Of a DNA stretch of 64,000 bases, positions 1 to 12,446 are shown one piece after another. Position numbers and translations under genes: made by a program. Below the pieces are notes generated by a model. That model worked only from the letters and a program-made list of their open reading frames with translations. It ran no database searches and had not been told where the DNA came from. Location: contig JAYKYS010000001.1 in assembly GCA_036924285.1 (NCBI GenBank), positions 34,223,501 to 34,287,500 on the forward strand, given 5' to 3'. The number at the start of each line of letters is the position of its first letter. Position 1 is the stretch's first letter. This DNA comes from Asterella californica (taxonomy: Eukaryota > Streptophyta > Marchantiopsida > Marchantiales > Aytoniaceae).

Positions 1-2
1 AA

Positions 3-644
3 CGAGCCAAAGAGACGGAACAGAGGACGTCAATTAAGCTTCAAGAGCAAACCTTCGAGATAGGTCTTCTGAAGAGACGCTTGTCGATGAGAGGCATAAG
101 AGATGTGTCACACGGTCCATATAGAGACATTTCACCCATTCGGGGCAGGCCAAGACTACCTCCTCAAAGTCCCAGTATCAGCAGGCCAAGACTATCTAAA
201 AGTCCAAGCTTCGGATCAAGAAATTCAAGTGCACCAAGAAAGTTGAGCTCTCCTTCCTTATCGCCCTTGCCAGGCTCTGGATCTTCTTCCTGCCCTGGAT
301 TTCGATCCAAATGTCGTTCTGCTGAGAACTCTCCACGAGAAAGGCCACCATTACACACGAAACCGTTTCTGACGTCGACCAGGGACTTGATGAAGGATAG
401 GAGCCCTACGCCTCCGAGCATCAAAGTTCCAAGACCATTCTCCTCCTCCTCCAATGAGTCTAGGGAGAAATTCCGAGCTAAACTCTTGACCCACAGAAGA
501 GCAGAGGACGACAGAGCTGATAAATCGAGCAGGAAGAGCACCCCTACGCCCAGAACAATGCATGCTATGTCCTTAGAAGTGGAGGAGATTGATTCTAGAC
601 TCTATGCGCTCTGTAATTTCTTGAAGTCCTCACAAGGCAAATAG
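3..644 (+). CDS. C-terminal exon of a coiled-coil, Ser/Arg-rich protein; possibly CCDC61/VFL3 (partial, 5' end outside window)
   Basis: The frame is open from the first bases of the window to a TAA at 642-644, so only the last exon or part of it is present (213 residues). It begins with a short charged coiled-coil stretch (RAKETEQRTSIKLQEQ). A long low-complexity region follows, rich in Ser, Pro and Arg (RPRLPPQSP, RPRLSKSPSFGS, KDRSPTPPS). It ends in a conserved-looking tail, EVEEIDSRLYALCNFLKSS. A coiled coil, then a Ser/Arg-rich linker, then a terminal 'EIDxRLxALxxF' helix is the layout I remember for CCDC61/VFL3. That protein belongs to the XRCC4/SAS-6 superfamily and organises basal bodies and their microtubules. 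The diagnostic N-terminal head domain is outside the window, so the identification is tentative. The coding exon itself is well supported by its length and codon texture. Confidence 0.5.
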   Translation, partial: RAKETEQRTSIKLQEQTFEIGLLKRRLSMRGIRDVSHGPYRDISPIRGRPRLPPQSPSISRPRLSKSPSFGSRNSSAPRKLSSPSLSPLPGSGSSSCPGFRSKCRSAENSPRERPPLHTKPFLTSTRDLMKDRSPTPPSIKVPRPFSSSSNESREKFRAKLLTHRRAEDDRADKSSRKSTPTPRTMHAMSLEVEEIDSRLYALCNFLKSSQGK

Positions 645-2400
645 GAAAGATGACAATTAGGTACTCCCCCGCTCAAAACGATATTTTGAGCGTTGGAATC
701 CTTTCATTACACACGGGCTAGGATTTTTCTTGCTTTCGCACAGAAGTTGGATTTGATGCTGTCTAACCAAGCCCTCGGATACGGCCGCTGTTTTAGCATG
801 GCATACTAGGATAGCAATCAAGCTACTGCCTGCATCTCCTCTGCGTGTGATGACTGTCACTGTAGCGTCCTTCAAACCTGCAATGTACATCAGGTCAACA
901 GAAACTGGATCTTGTCGGAGGGATGGGGTTCAATACCCGTCTACGGAAAGTAGAAAGGACCTGTTGTCAACTGCAGTGGTGCAAGATGGATATGGTGACA
1001 TTGTGGTCTATGACTAGTGCCGCCGGTTGCTCGACTTGGGTTGTGGGCTGGGAGTCACGTTGTGTACCTCAGAATGCTGACGTTCGGAAAGCTGGCATCA
1101 CTTGGTGAAGAAGGTGGGCCCAAGAATCAGAGAAAAAACCAGGTAGCCCCATTGAACCTGCAGCTGTTGAAGATCTTCTCTCAGTTGCTTGTCAGCAATT
1201 CCATGCTGCTATGAGGAAACCGGAAAACAGAAAGATCGTATGATTCACCAAAATCACATCCTGAAATAGACACAAGTAAAGCAGGACTCTGATTCCTTGC
1301 AGTGCAAATCAGTAGAGGCAGAGATAAAATTCAGCCATCATGAAAATCTGCCTACACTGGAATAAGTTATAAGTTTACAAGTTCACAAATTCTGGAAATT
1401 CCAACACTGAAGAGAGCAGCTTATTCACACATGAAGGGGCAGCCGTTCTGGATGTTTCATGCAAAGGGGAACTCGATACAAGCCACAGTTACCATGACAG
1501 GGATCATCTGGAATATCACCAGAGTCTTCACCTTTACATTTTTATAGCATTTAACTGCATGATCCATAAGTGACATAATACTGAGATACTGATTATATCT
1601 CGACTAAAGACAAGTGTCTTGTAAAGCTCTAACCGTGAAATTACCACACAGTGAAAACCAAGGCAAACTTTGACCCTAGCTGTTACCATCCGTGAAACTT
1701 CTAAGTGGATCTAGAGATCTTATTAACATTCAAAATCAAAGACCATACTGATTCCAAGTGTCCATATGAAATGTTTGAGCAGAGTAGATAGAACAAAAGA
1801 GCATAGATCATTAGCGATGCAATCTTACCAGCTAGTCCCTAAGAATTTGTCCTCCAGTAAAACATCACTTTCAAACACAAATCAATCATCGTTCTCTTTC
1901 ACGTTGACACTACTTCCATCATATCGCCTGATATCAGATGAGAAGAACTTTACAATGGACTTGAACTACAGTTCTCTACTGTTACATCAAATCAAATCAG
2001 TTCCAAGAAAAAGCACTCTTTAGTCTTATCTCTTGCTTCTCAAGGATACAATTTGATTATATTAAACTCATCTGATAACACACCTAGCATGTGAACACCA
2101 AGCTACATCATTTATGTAGGGCCATCCGCCTAAATTAATATGCTTAGTGCTCTTGGTTGAGGAGGAGGCATGCATAGAGTCACTTCTTCCATCTTCCATA
2201 TTACCTCCTTGTTAGAAACCACTTGCCAGTTTATTCAAAACTACTATTTCCACTTTAAGACCGTAAATTTCTCTAACGTCCCTCGCCTAGGCTCATAACA
2301 TCATGCCCTCATTGTGTTCTGTTTGGTTCCTTGCTCTGTTTTCTCTTCAAATTTCTTTCGTTTCTAGAAAATCCTTTACAGCGAGCTGAAACAGCGCTGT
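645..2400. other. Intergenic region without a recognisable gene
   Basis: This is presumably the 3' UTR of the upstream gene followed by spacer. Only short open frames occur (61-85 codons), with no family resemblance and no consistent splice signals linking them. I see no RNA gene or clear repeat. Confidence 0.4.
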
Positions 2401-3360
2401 GCTGTGCTGTGCCGTGCCGTCTTCGGCTCAAGGTTTCCATCGCTCCCTCGATTTGTAGCAAGCGCGGTGTTTCTTGTCTGTAATTTTGGAAGTACTTCGC
2501 GTTTATTCAAGAGTATTCTTGTTTATCCTGTCACAACTGACTAGCGCTCCTTTGTGTTTAGGAGGCCACCATTGTTTCTCGCCACCCTTCAGGTGGAAGT
2601 TGTACACGAGCAGTATCTTGTATCTAGGGGTCGAAGCCGTGAGACACAACTGCATTTTCCGGCCCAGACATGGTTTGTCCTACACACGGCTCCATGTCGG
2701 CCGACGCTCTTTCAGATTCTTTGTCACCACTTTTGGATTCGTCGGTGTGTATCGTTGCCCTTCATTCGGAAATTCAAGAGGATGTGAATTACCAAGTTCT
2801 GAAGAAGGATTCAGGGTTTCAGCTGAGGCGTAGCTAATGTTCGTTCACGCCAGCACCTAGAAGCAGGTTGCTTCGATAATCGTTTTACATTCTGTTGGGA
2901 GTTCTGAAATTCTAGCAGGATAATGGTGGCCACGGTATGACAGTGTCAGTAGCGCGTCCACAGTATTGAGAAAAATGTCAGTTTGTATATTTATGTTGAT
3001 TTCTTGATTTCCGCAGTGTGGAATTGTGACGCATCTTGAATTCGTACGGAGGTGGAGTTTGTGTTAATCATGAAGTGGTTTTTATGCATTGTGACACTTG
3101 AAAGGCGGCTAAGAGGCATCTCGGAGAGCAAGAGTTAACACCGCTTTGCTTGTAGAAACAAGTCGCGTCCCGCTCATCACTCGTGGATTCGACAGCAGGA
3201 GCATGGAGTCCGCTGATATCAGATAACATTTGCGCTCCAAGGGGTTAGAGGAGCGGGGACGCAAATTGCTCGTTTATAGCTTCAGCAAGTCTTAACTTGC
3301 ATTCCTGTGATCGTTCGGTGAAATCAACCTGTGAACCTTTGCCACTCTGATCTGTTTGAG
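2401..3360 (+). promoter_or_regulatory. Probable upstream/5' leader region of the ALP1-like gene
   Basis: GC content rises compared with the flanking spacer. A short GCTGT/GCCGT tandem tract lies at about 2396-2420. An open frame at 2474-2833 has no recognisable protein features and looks like leader sequence. No TATA box could be assigned with confidence. Confidence 0.25.
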
Positions 3361-5547
3361 ATGGACTTCAGCTTGATGTTCATGCTGTCTAGCCTTCTGC
3401 ATCTCCCTGAGGGCCTGGAGTCTACGACCATCGAGACAGCTTCCCCGGCTCCACTGCTATTTTTCACGCTGATAACCGTGTTGGCCCATGCTGCGGCGCT
3501 CTATGCAGAGAGTTCTGGAGATTATTGGAGTGGCGAGCAGCAAAAGACGTTCCGAACCTTCATCACTGAGCAGATGTGGACTTTAGACCCCGGGATCCGG
3601 GACACTCAGTGGCGTAAGGCATATGGAATGTCATATCCTCTTTTTGCGATGATTGTGGACGAGTTGAAACCTTTCCTCCTCAAACAGGACATCTATGGAG
3701 GGGAAACCATGCCACCTGATGCAGCAGTGGCCATGGTACTTTACAGGTTGACAAGTGGGCACAATTTGAGAAGAATTGCTGCTGAGTACAAGACCGGATC
3801 AGTGACCATTACGAAATATACTGATCTGGTTACGAAGGCGGTAGCCACCAAGTTATATTCAAAGTATATCAAGGTTCCAAGCGGTGAAAGCCTTGTGGAA
3901 ATTATGAACGCCTTCAAAGAGCGCACTGGTCTCCAGAATATGTGTGGAGCGATAGATGGGAGCCATGTAAAGATTCATAAGAGACCTGACAAGGAGTATT
4001 CTCCCGGCAACTATAAGGTAGGATTTGTGAAATGGTATGTTGGTGGTATTATCTGTATTTTACTCATCTTCTGGGTTTCCAAATTGAGAGATATTGCATG
4101 CTACATCCCTTTTATAATCTTGTATATCCTTTTCAGAGGACGTTCACCCATACCATCAATAGAAATGAAGTACAGATGAAGACTGCCCAGCATATAGATG
4201 AACACCTACCATAGTGGACATTTGTTTTGGTCTGGACTTACCAAACGATATAAGGGCAGACAGAGGACATATAAAGTCGAAGATCAGAGCTGTCAGGACG
4301 ATAAGTGAAATAGTGACCTGCTAAATTAGAGTACAGAGTCCTTTGTAATTCTTTTCCTTCCGAGGGAAACAAGTGTCTCACAGAAAGAAACCGCTGCGTG
4401 TCTCTGAGAAGGCGCATCCTGTGGATACATTCTAGGGTTACCCATACTTTCCTTCTGTTAATGATCTCTAGTTCTCACACCGAACCGATATGGGTTGGCA
4501 AGCTAGTGAGATGAATCTTGGGTAGGTTATGTGATACTTTGTAGCATTCATAGCCAATTCCAGTCGGAGTATGTTATTAGAATGTATCACATGTTCAAGA
4601 CTGTGTCCAGTAGTCCTACCCGAGTTTGAGGACCGTGGATAACGGTTCTCTAACAGCTGTTTAGCAACAGAAAGGGGAAATTAGAGGTACGGAAACTGAT
4701 AACAACCACGGAGAATGTTGAGAGCTCCGGATCCTCCGCATCACAAATCCTACTGAGGAAGGCAGATGAATCCGTTCCTCATGCAACTCACTTAAGGAGC
4801 TGAGTTCTGGACTTCTGCTATGGATGGCGTTTAGATTTCTGTTTGAATATCGTCAGGGATGTCCATATTACTTATTTGCGATTTGCCTTGGGATTTGATA
4901 ACATAACGCTATATTGCTCTAACATATTCTAATTGTGCGCATTTCAGTGCCGGCATCACTACTTCGCAGTTCTTCTGCAGGTGGTGTGTGACCATCGGAA
5001 GCTCTTTTGGGATGTGTGTTGTAAGGCTCCTGGTAGCACTGACGATGCAACCCATCTCCGAGGAAGTTCTCTTTTCAAGAAGCTCACGAATGGTGAGGTC
5101 CTCATTGATTCACATGTAATGATCAAGGGGAACCACATTCGACCTTACATTGTTGGTGACTGGGGTTATCCCCTGTTTTCCTTCTTGCTTACCCCGTTTA
5201 CAGGAAACGGAAGTGGGACACCCGCCCAGAACTTTTTTGACGAGCGCCTGATGAAAGGGCGAGCCATGGTGGAAGAGACGATAGGATTGCTCAAAGGGAG
5301 ATGGAAGATTCTTCAGAATCTGAACGTAGGCTTGAATTATGCGGCACAGACTGTAGTAGCTTGTTGCGTGCTGCACAACATCTGCATGCTGGCCGGAGAA
5401 CCTGAGGCTCCGGTCGCTCCTGATCCCAGTGAGAATGGCCCAATAGCAAGGGCTCTAGACACGGAGAGATCTCTAAATTATTTCGGAGAAAGCATCCGAC
5501 AACTTCTTCTGGAGGACTTGCAGGAGAGAAACAGGAACATGTTCTAA
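3361..5547 (+). CDS. PIF/Harbinger transposase-type protein (ALP1/HARBI1-like, DDE_Tnp_4)
   Basis: There are two exons, 3361-4017 and 4948-5547, with a 930-bp GT-AG intron in phase 0 (AAG|GTAGG ... TTTCAG|TGC). They encode about 418 residues, a usual length for plant ALP1-like proteins. An in-frame GTG lies 30 bases upstream, but the first ATG is at 3361. The N-terminus has a hydrophobic stretch (about residues 25-45), then a helical DNA-binding-type region (TGHNLRRIAAEY is close to SGHNLRRIAAEYKTGSVTI here). The nuclease fold shows CGAIDGSHVKI (Asp199), LLQVVCDHRKLFWDV, GSTDDATHLRGS, GDWGYPL and MVEETIGLLKGRW (Glu about 328), so the acidic catalytic residues look kept. The frame is intact. 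Such genes are either autonomous Harbinger transposases or domesticated copies; ALP1 of Arabidopsis is a Polycomb-associated domesticated one. I did not find terminal inverted repeats or a neighbouring Myb-like partner. Confidence 0.88.
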
Positions 5548-8344
5548 TTCCGTCCTCGATACAACGCGTGCTCAAGATTTCCACTAGCTGTGGCCAGCAC
5601 CTGTAAGTCGGCACAAAGGAGAGTTTTGTTTAGTGTCGTGCAAAGTTTTATGCACCAGTAGAACTAATTCGTTTTTATGTTATCTCTACATCACTTTGGC
5701 GCTGTCTAACTTCCGTTTTTCTGTTGATAATCTCGATCCCAACAGGAAGCTTGGAAAAGACATGTGGGAGCCGCCTTCCTTTTGAACAGGGGGTTATCTG
5801 AAAATCAAGCATCGGATTAGGTACTTGTCCTGGGATAACAGGGACCGCTCGCTTCTCTTCTCACTGGAAGATGGGAAAGAAGCTGGAGGTCGCAGCCGGT
5901 AACACCATTTACTCCTTTGAGGTGGGCAGTTTACCGAAAGAGATGCGTAGGTAGTCCACTAGCACAAGTTTAGCAGTAATCTGTCTTGGGACACTGGTAT
6001 ATACCCTGTAAATTCAACCGTGTCCTCGGTGTTAGTCGTTTGTCGGTTATTAGCAAAGGAAATTACTCTGCTCATGTCGCAGCGAACAGAGTCGATATGT
6101 GCCGATTTAGCAGTTCGGCAGCTTTGTTGTCCAAGGGTACGTGAGGAGGAGGTCATTAGGGCCTATTGAGGAAACATGTCGCACAGATACTTACCCGCGT
6201 GAATCAGAAGCATGCTTGAATGACCTTTTGGTACAGTTGGCCGCACCGAAAGCCTCACCGAGTGTGTAATTCTCTCCATCTCAAGTTCCATCTGCGTGTG
6301 TGTTGTGCACGTCGGCGCATGACTCTTGACGGTAGGAGAATTGCGCATTATGCTTTTGGCAGTGTCACACTTGGCTTCCTGGACTGCTCTACCTCTCGGT
6401 TGACCCGCTCGGAGGAGTTCTAGCGGTGGCTGTTTCGGGTTTAGGGTTGCGGCGGTGCGGATGAAGCTCACTGAAATGAAAGCCTTTGGACAGCAGCTAG
6501 CTTGGGAGCGACTACTATCATCCAACGTCATCTTCACTTCTCAAGTTCAAATTCAAACGAGTAACTTTAAAACTCCTTAGAATCCCGTCCGTTTCAGTTA
6601 AAACTTTCATACAAAGTTACGGATAATATCCTCTCTTTTCCGTTAGAAAATCTCTTTTTGAACTTCAACATCCATTAATAATCCGCAGTTAGAAAGGAGG
6701 AGAAACAAAATCTCCAATCACAAAAGCGAGTGCCGGTAGTCAGCTTTGAAAAGACTCCACAGCCCATAGCAATGCAGTAAATAGCAGCCAGCAACCAACA
6801 ACAAAAGAACGATACCTCGCAATATCTCACGAAAATGGATGACCATAACAAAGTTCCAAAACCCGAGTCGTAAGCCAAACTCCAACGTAAACCCACATAC
6901 AAGAGGCAACAACACAAACAACACAGAGGTGCCCAAAATTTTAGGTTACGGTGCCAAAATAATTGATAACCTAAACACTGCATAGAGTTTGGAGCAAAAG
7001 AGGACGTGTGACAAAGGACGACTGAGTGAGGAGAGGGCAAGACTGAGAGACCACTCACATTAACAGTTGCAAATTACTTTGTAGTTCTTGTAGTAAAGAG
7101 TTGCCGAAAGGAACAAGTCACAAGCAGTTGAAGCCTCCCGTATCATTTGCCTCACCCATTCTAGCAATCACGAGCATTGCCGTTAATTGCGAGAAGAAAT
7201 TCGATTTCTCGTTCATGTACTCCAATCTCGAGTAAACAAGATATCAAAGGTCAGGATCTCAAGTCACAAGTTACTGCACAGAAAACCATGACTGCGCCAC
7301 CTTTTGTGCAGTCAGAGTTCAAATCTGCACAGTGGTCGCATCTTCAGCTGTGCAGTACTGCGATTCAGCCCTAAAATCCAATCTGAGTGGGCCATGACGC
7401 ACAACTACCCACTTCTGCCGAAGTACGTGCTGACCGAGGGAATGATTCCCTGTCCCTTATATACCCATAGTTGGGTTTCAATAACCTGGTTCGGAAAATC
7501 ATTCAGCGTCTTGGTCCACCATGAACAACATGGCAAATTTCTGGTTTGACTTACTTTGTTTATACATATTATGTCAAAGTAAATAAAACCAAAATTTTAC
7601 AGACTTAACTGTTAAATCAAACATAATATATCTTTCACTTCATTACTGTTATATTAGCCTTACAGCATACACGTTACCTTTACTTTTACAGTGTCATTCA
7701 TGAACTCAAGAGATTCCTGAGTCCAGTCGTTTTGTTTCCAAATCATGGAAGGAAAAGGCATCCAAAGATTTATCTTAGTTAAATTCCCTTAAGCTCGTGG
7801 AAAACCTGAAAAACATATCTTACATAGCGAAATCGACCACTGAATCTGATGGCTTCTTCCCCGTCCCGTGCATATTCTCCACGTAGGTTGCACGATGTGC
7901 AGATGCTGTTAACCACTCTTTCCAGACCTCTTTTGTCCAGACACCGTTCTATACTAAAGTAATAAGAGTTGCAGCGTTCTCCTACACCACTGAGGTCGTT
8001 ACAATATTTGATTTAACTTCACCAAGATTTACATTTCGCAGGGTTTCCTTCAGACTTGACTGAAACGTGGCCCTTAAAACCCCTCCGACTCCTAATCCGC
8101 ACGAACTATGAATTCCCATACTCAGAAGCCTGTCTACACTGCTTTTGAAGCAGGCAAAACCAGCATAGTGATGTTCCACGGGGAATGCATCCGATACTGA
8201 CATCCACGGCTGTAAACACTATGATTCTTGTAAGGCCTGAGCTTGACAAAGCTTAACAACCATACTATATGGAGCCAGCTTGGACCAAAGAAGACGGCCT
8301 TCACTATCCACCATGCCACTCGCAGCGAAACAGATCCAAGGGAA
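5548..8344. other. Intergenic region between the convergent ALP1-like and rhomboid genes
   Basis: This holds the 3' ends of both flanking genes. Open frames of 60-127 codons on both strands (for example 6163-6537 minus and 6675-7058 minus) show no family features and no splice partners. I see no RNA gene or repeat that I can support. Confidence 0.35.
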
Positions 8345-11021
8345 CTAAAACCGCCATTTGAGGAAAGCAAGAACTCCTATAGCAGCTCCTCCAAGGTGTG
8401 CGGCCGGGCTAGTTCCATGACGCGTACCCTGACAAAACAGTTGAGCGCTGTCGAACGTCAGTTCCGAGTTACATGTAACTTTATATCCAGTGTCCAGTTA
8501 ACCTTTGAATGCTGTGTCGAACAGAATCGTCTGACATATTTAGTGCTAAGCAAGAATCTTGGTAACTCAAAAAGTAGGACGTAGAGAGTGGAGACATGCA
8601 GTGTGCATGTGTATCTTTCATTACACGAACTTATTACGCAACAATTCTCGCAAGCTCAGATAATCGAAACGAAGAAGAAATTACTCACATCTGTAGCTGC
8701 CCACAGGTCAGAACCGACGATTACTAGTCCCTGCACAGCAACGAGATACGTGGCTCTTACATTGTACCGGGGGCCAAACGTAGCAAAAGGGCACTTCAGG
8801 GAAATACGTGAACACTGGTTCAACACGCACTTGAATCACAGGGGAGGCTGTGAAGACATACAAATAAAGCAGCAGGAATTGGTATGATCAGATTGAAGTA
8901 TATGATCCGCGTTGGGAAAAGAAGGATGTCCAAGAGTATGATCGCGTTAACTGCCCCACTTGAGCCCTTGAAGAGCCAAAACAGAAAACGTAGTATATCA
9001 GATTTATCATTAAAACTCGACGTCAACTTCATGACAACTTTGTATGGATGTTACACAAAATCAAAACCCTTCTGTAGTATACATCAAGACGGCCAATCAC
9101 AGTTGAGTAATCAGGCCAGAAGCATACCAGTAACCCGGGAGAATATCTTGGGAACCTTTTCGAATAGCCCTGCTCAACAGAAACGCTTGGCATGAGAGGA
9201 GCCTAGATGGGATGCTGCCCCTACCCGTGTATGTTTAGCAGGACTGCAATTACCACTCAAGAAATTGTGTATTCTTTCTTTTCCTTAAAAGCTTGAATCA
9301 AGGGGCACTACACCAGCCCTTCTGCGTGGCACAGTCAATGGTACTGACCAGTTTTGCAGATGTATCTTGCAATTTTCTGGTTTCTCCTTGCAATCTTACT
9401 GCCATGCTAAAATGCCATGAAAATCAGTGACTTAATTCTTTACACACTCCCTTCATTAGTTCCTCCTAATAGCCAACAAAACGAGAAAAACAAGTGGAGT
9501 GATGGGAAGTGTTGACAAGACCTCCAGCTGGCCAAGTGTTAAGTGTCACGTTAGATAAATTTACCTCAACCCATGGTTTAAGATATGCCCAGTAAGCCAC
9601 ATGGGAAAGTGCACCAACGACGCCACCAGTCAGATATAGCAAGATGAGCTTTTGCCCTCCAAATAATCTGCCAATCTGCCCTTCAGAGAACACGAGTTCA
9701 AGCGTTCAAAATGCAATGTTCCACAAAGATAATGTTACTGAGAAAACCCATCAGAAAGAGGACAAGGGAGAACAATCAGGAAACTTTTAATTGCGTTACA
9801 GAAAGGGGGTCCAAAACAGCCGGACTTAATAGCTGTTCTCAAAAAGTATAGGGTCCCTTACAACTAACCTATCGTAAAGTGGTGGTTGTGCAACTTCCTA
9901 CGCGTAATTCTGGCTAGGCAACAAATCAGCAGAAACACCATAGTATGTTTGTCATGCACAGAGGGCATGAAGAATCTGACCTCGCTACCGAAAAAGTAGA
10001 GACCGACCATGTTCGACAACAAGTGATGTAGTTCGTACTGGCTAAATGCACTCGTTACTAGAGTGTGAAAACGACCCGACCTTAGAGCTTCAGCAGAGAC
10101 CTGTTCACAGTTTCAGAAGATTCATCAAGAGTTTGGATTATAGGTTATGAACGCACAACTAACACGGTAAAAGTTGCATAGAAACAGCGAAACCTCGAAA
10201 TTACGGAGCGTTTGAGTAGAACAGACCACAAAGTGTGAAGACATAAACTTGGAACTCATAGTGCGCCAGAGAAAGAAGACGCCAACATTAGCAGCAATGA
10301 GCCCCCCCAAAACCAACTGCGGGTCAACATAGCCACCGCCCCTGGGTGAAAGAATGCATAACGTCCGCGATACATCAGATTGGAATAAAACGTAAATGAA
10401 ATCATCTTACATGAAATTGGACCTAAAGCTTTTTCGTCCAGCTGGGTGAGCAACCAAGAAACTGCTGAAGGCAAGATGTTTTGATCACTGTCCAAAATAG
10501 GACGGTAAGAACAGGTGTACAAAATAAGTCCATAATTCTCGTCCAAACGTCCACTGCTTCAGTGCCTAGTTCATCTACTGTTTTGAAATCTTCACATGAA
10601 AAAGAATGTTAGCTGATTAAGAAATTAAGCAAAGGGCACGACATTTACAAGGCGATGGGAGGGCTTGCCCGAAGTGTCTGATGCCAGAGCCACCAAAACT
10701 TTCCCACACTTTTTGACTCTTCGGCCGCGTCCACTCCAGTTCTTTCCTCGTGCTTCTCATCCAGCTCCCACCAGACCCCCAGAAACTCCGCCTGAAAAGA
10801 GTTCCAGATACTCTGTACCGAAAAAAAACCGAATTACCTCGAGGAGACAAGCCGCACCGGGGATCCAGGCCAGTAAGTCGTGGAGCAACAATTCCACTTC
10901 CTGTTAGAGGGATGGACGAATTTGTACACTGAGAAAACGACCTCGGAGCTAGGTAATCCGCTAATCTCGACAGAGACAGAGCACTAGTTTGCCTGTTGCG
11001 AGCAGCCTTGCAGAAGGCCAT
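8345..11021 (-). CDS. RBL12: Mitochondrial rhomboid intramembrane protease (RBL12/PARL type)
   Basis: Nine exons on the minus strand join in phase: 11021-10649, 10441-10411, 10341-10227, 10100-9981, 9675-9565, 9169-9128, 8966-8862, 8730-8689 and 8428-8345. They give 340 residues, close to the roughly 336 of the Arabidopsis mitochondrial rhomboid. Residues 1-110 are Arg/Ser-rich with few acidic residues, as in a mitochondrial presequence. The rhomboid core follows: LVLGGLIAANVGVFFLWR (first membrane helix), SGRFHTLVTSAFS, HHLLSNMVGLYFFGS (His199-Asn203 motif), LYLTGGVVGALSHV, GSSGAVNAIILLDILLF (nucleophile Ser267) and PAAHLGGAAIGVLAFLKWRF at the end (catalytic His324). Rhomboids of this type cut membrane-anchored proteins in the inner mitochondrial membrane. 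The 31-base second exon encodes SGRKSFRSNF; it restores the phase between exons 1 and 3 and matches the family there. The start is the first ATG, at 11021. Confidence 0.9.
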
Positions 11022-11977
11022 GACGACCAATGCGTGTCCAAAATTCCTCAAATCAAAATCCTGTTAGAAGCTAACTTCTTCTTGATTCACGTTGTCGGGA
11101 TGAACTACGGCGGATATGCTGAACGTAAGCATCGAACATCCTCAGAGAGCACAACGATAATCGAACGACGACCGACCGATATGTCTCGCGACTCACGAGT
11201 TCAAGTTCGCACGTCCGTTCATGAGAGCGAAAACAAAGGGACGGAACTCGAGTCTACCTAACCAGAGAGAAGGTTTCGTTTACTACAGTTAATTCGCGTC
11301 TTGTCAAGACTCTTTTGTCCTCAACAAGATGCACACAACTGAAGCAACGGAAAATCAGCTAAAGCGGGTGAAGCTCTCTTTCCAGTCATCTTTCCGTAAA
11401 CTTTTTTCCAAATGTCTCCGTACTCGAGAAGGTAACTAATTCTGATCAAAGATCAAAACTCGACAGTAACTCGAAAATCGAAGACCTCTAGTTCAGCCTT
11501 AGTTCAGCCTTAGTTCTCTTGAACGTTGCACACAAGAGACTCAAAGAGAACATGCTTCGATTACGAGCACAAAAGAGTTACAAAACCATATATTTGAGGA
11601 ACATAGACTTATTTACACATGTGCTAGACAATCATGTGGAGGACTAGAAGCAAAAGACACTCAAGCGAGAATTTCATAGATAAGAGACTGTTCATTTCTT
11701 GTAGTATTGTCTCTCTACTTGACAACTTTTTGGATTTGTCAAGTGTTGAAGATACTCATCAGGAACACTAAAGAAGACACAAAGAAAATAAAATTTTAAT
11801 GGTTTATTACGCTTTTGTCGGATCTGTATATTGAGAAATTTTTTACCAAAACGACATAAAGTGAACGGCAGAGTTAGAATAATGTTGTTTAAACGTGAAC
11901 TTGATTTATCAGAGGTTTCATTTCTATCTTTCAATTTTGTTCTTACCACGACTTGTAGGTTGTAGAAAGAGACCATT

Positions 11978-12204
11978 GTTCAAATCGAACAACAACTTTT
12001 TAGATTAGTTCAAGATCAAGCAGTACAGTCTATTGCTGAACAAGATGTTAATGCTTTAGATCAATAAAATCCTAATGAGTCAGATGATATCCAAGAGAGT
12101 AGTGACGATAGTCTACAATAGCCTAGCTCAGAAAAATATGACAATTATAGAGATAATTTTGAGAAGAATGCAAATAATTCTGAAATCTTACTTATCTCTC
12201 GATG
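11978..12204 (+). pseudogene. Possible decayed coding fragment, acidic and Gln/Asn-rich
   Basis: One frame reads VQIEQQLFRLVQDQ, later NPNESDDIQESSDDS and EKYDNYRDNFEKNAN, interrupted by a TAA and a TAG. Both stops sit next to CAA codons. The run of charged and Gln residues is more protein-like than the surrounding DNA and may be the tail of an old transposon protein. I do not recognise a family. It could also be chance in AT-rich sequence. Confidence 0.25.
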
Positions 12205-12356
12205 ATGCTAATTATGAATGCTACATGGTTATTGTAATTTTTGCATTCATTTTTATCTTTGCTAGATCGAGAGTTGTCATTGACATGATATTTGCGTTTG
12301 TACTCATACTCGATGACTACTTCTTACTATAAACTATGTTAGAAATCATTTTTTAA

Positions 12357-12446
12357 CGCAAATGGTTGTTATCCGGTAAGATTAATAGAACATATTTGAA
12401 TCTGTCCGATGTTATCCATAGATTGCATGGATGACAACCATTTGCG
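12357..12446. repeat. Imperfect 18-bp inverted repeat with 54-bp loop
   Basis: The left arm CGCAAATGGTTGTTATCC (12357-12374) pairs with GGATGACAACCATTTGCG (12429-12446) with one mismatch. It may be a small MITE-like remnant. Confidence 0.5.

Noticed and set aside
164..541. 125-codon minus-strand open frame at the left edge
   Set aside because: It is the antisense shadow of the Ser/Arg-rich exon on the plus strand.
2474..2833. 119-codon open frame upstream of the transposase gene
   Set aside because: No family features, no conserved motif, and it lies where the leader of the downstream gene is expected.
10256..10546. 96-codon minus-strand open frame as an alternative rhomboid exon
   Set aside because: It reads exon 3 in the wrong frame. 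The frame 10341-10227 gives the conserved first membrane helix and joins both neighbours in phase.
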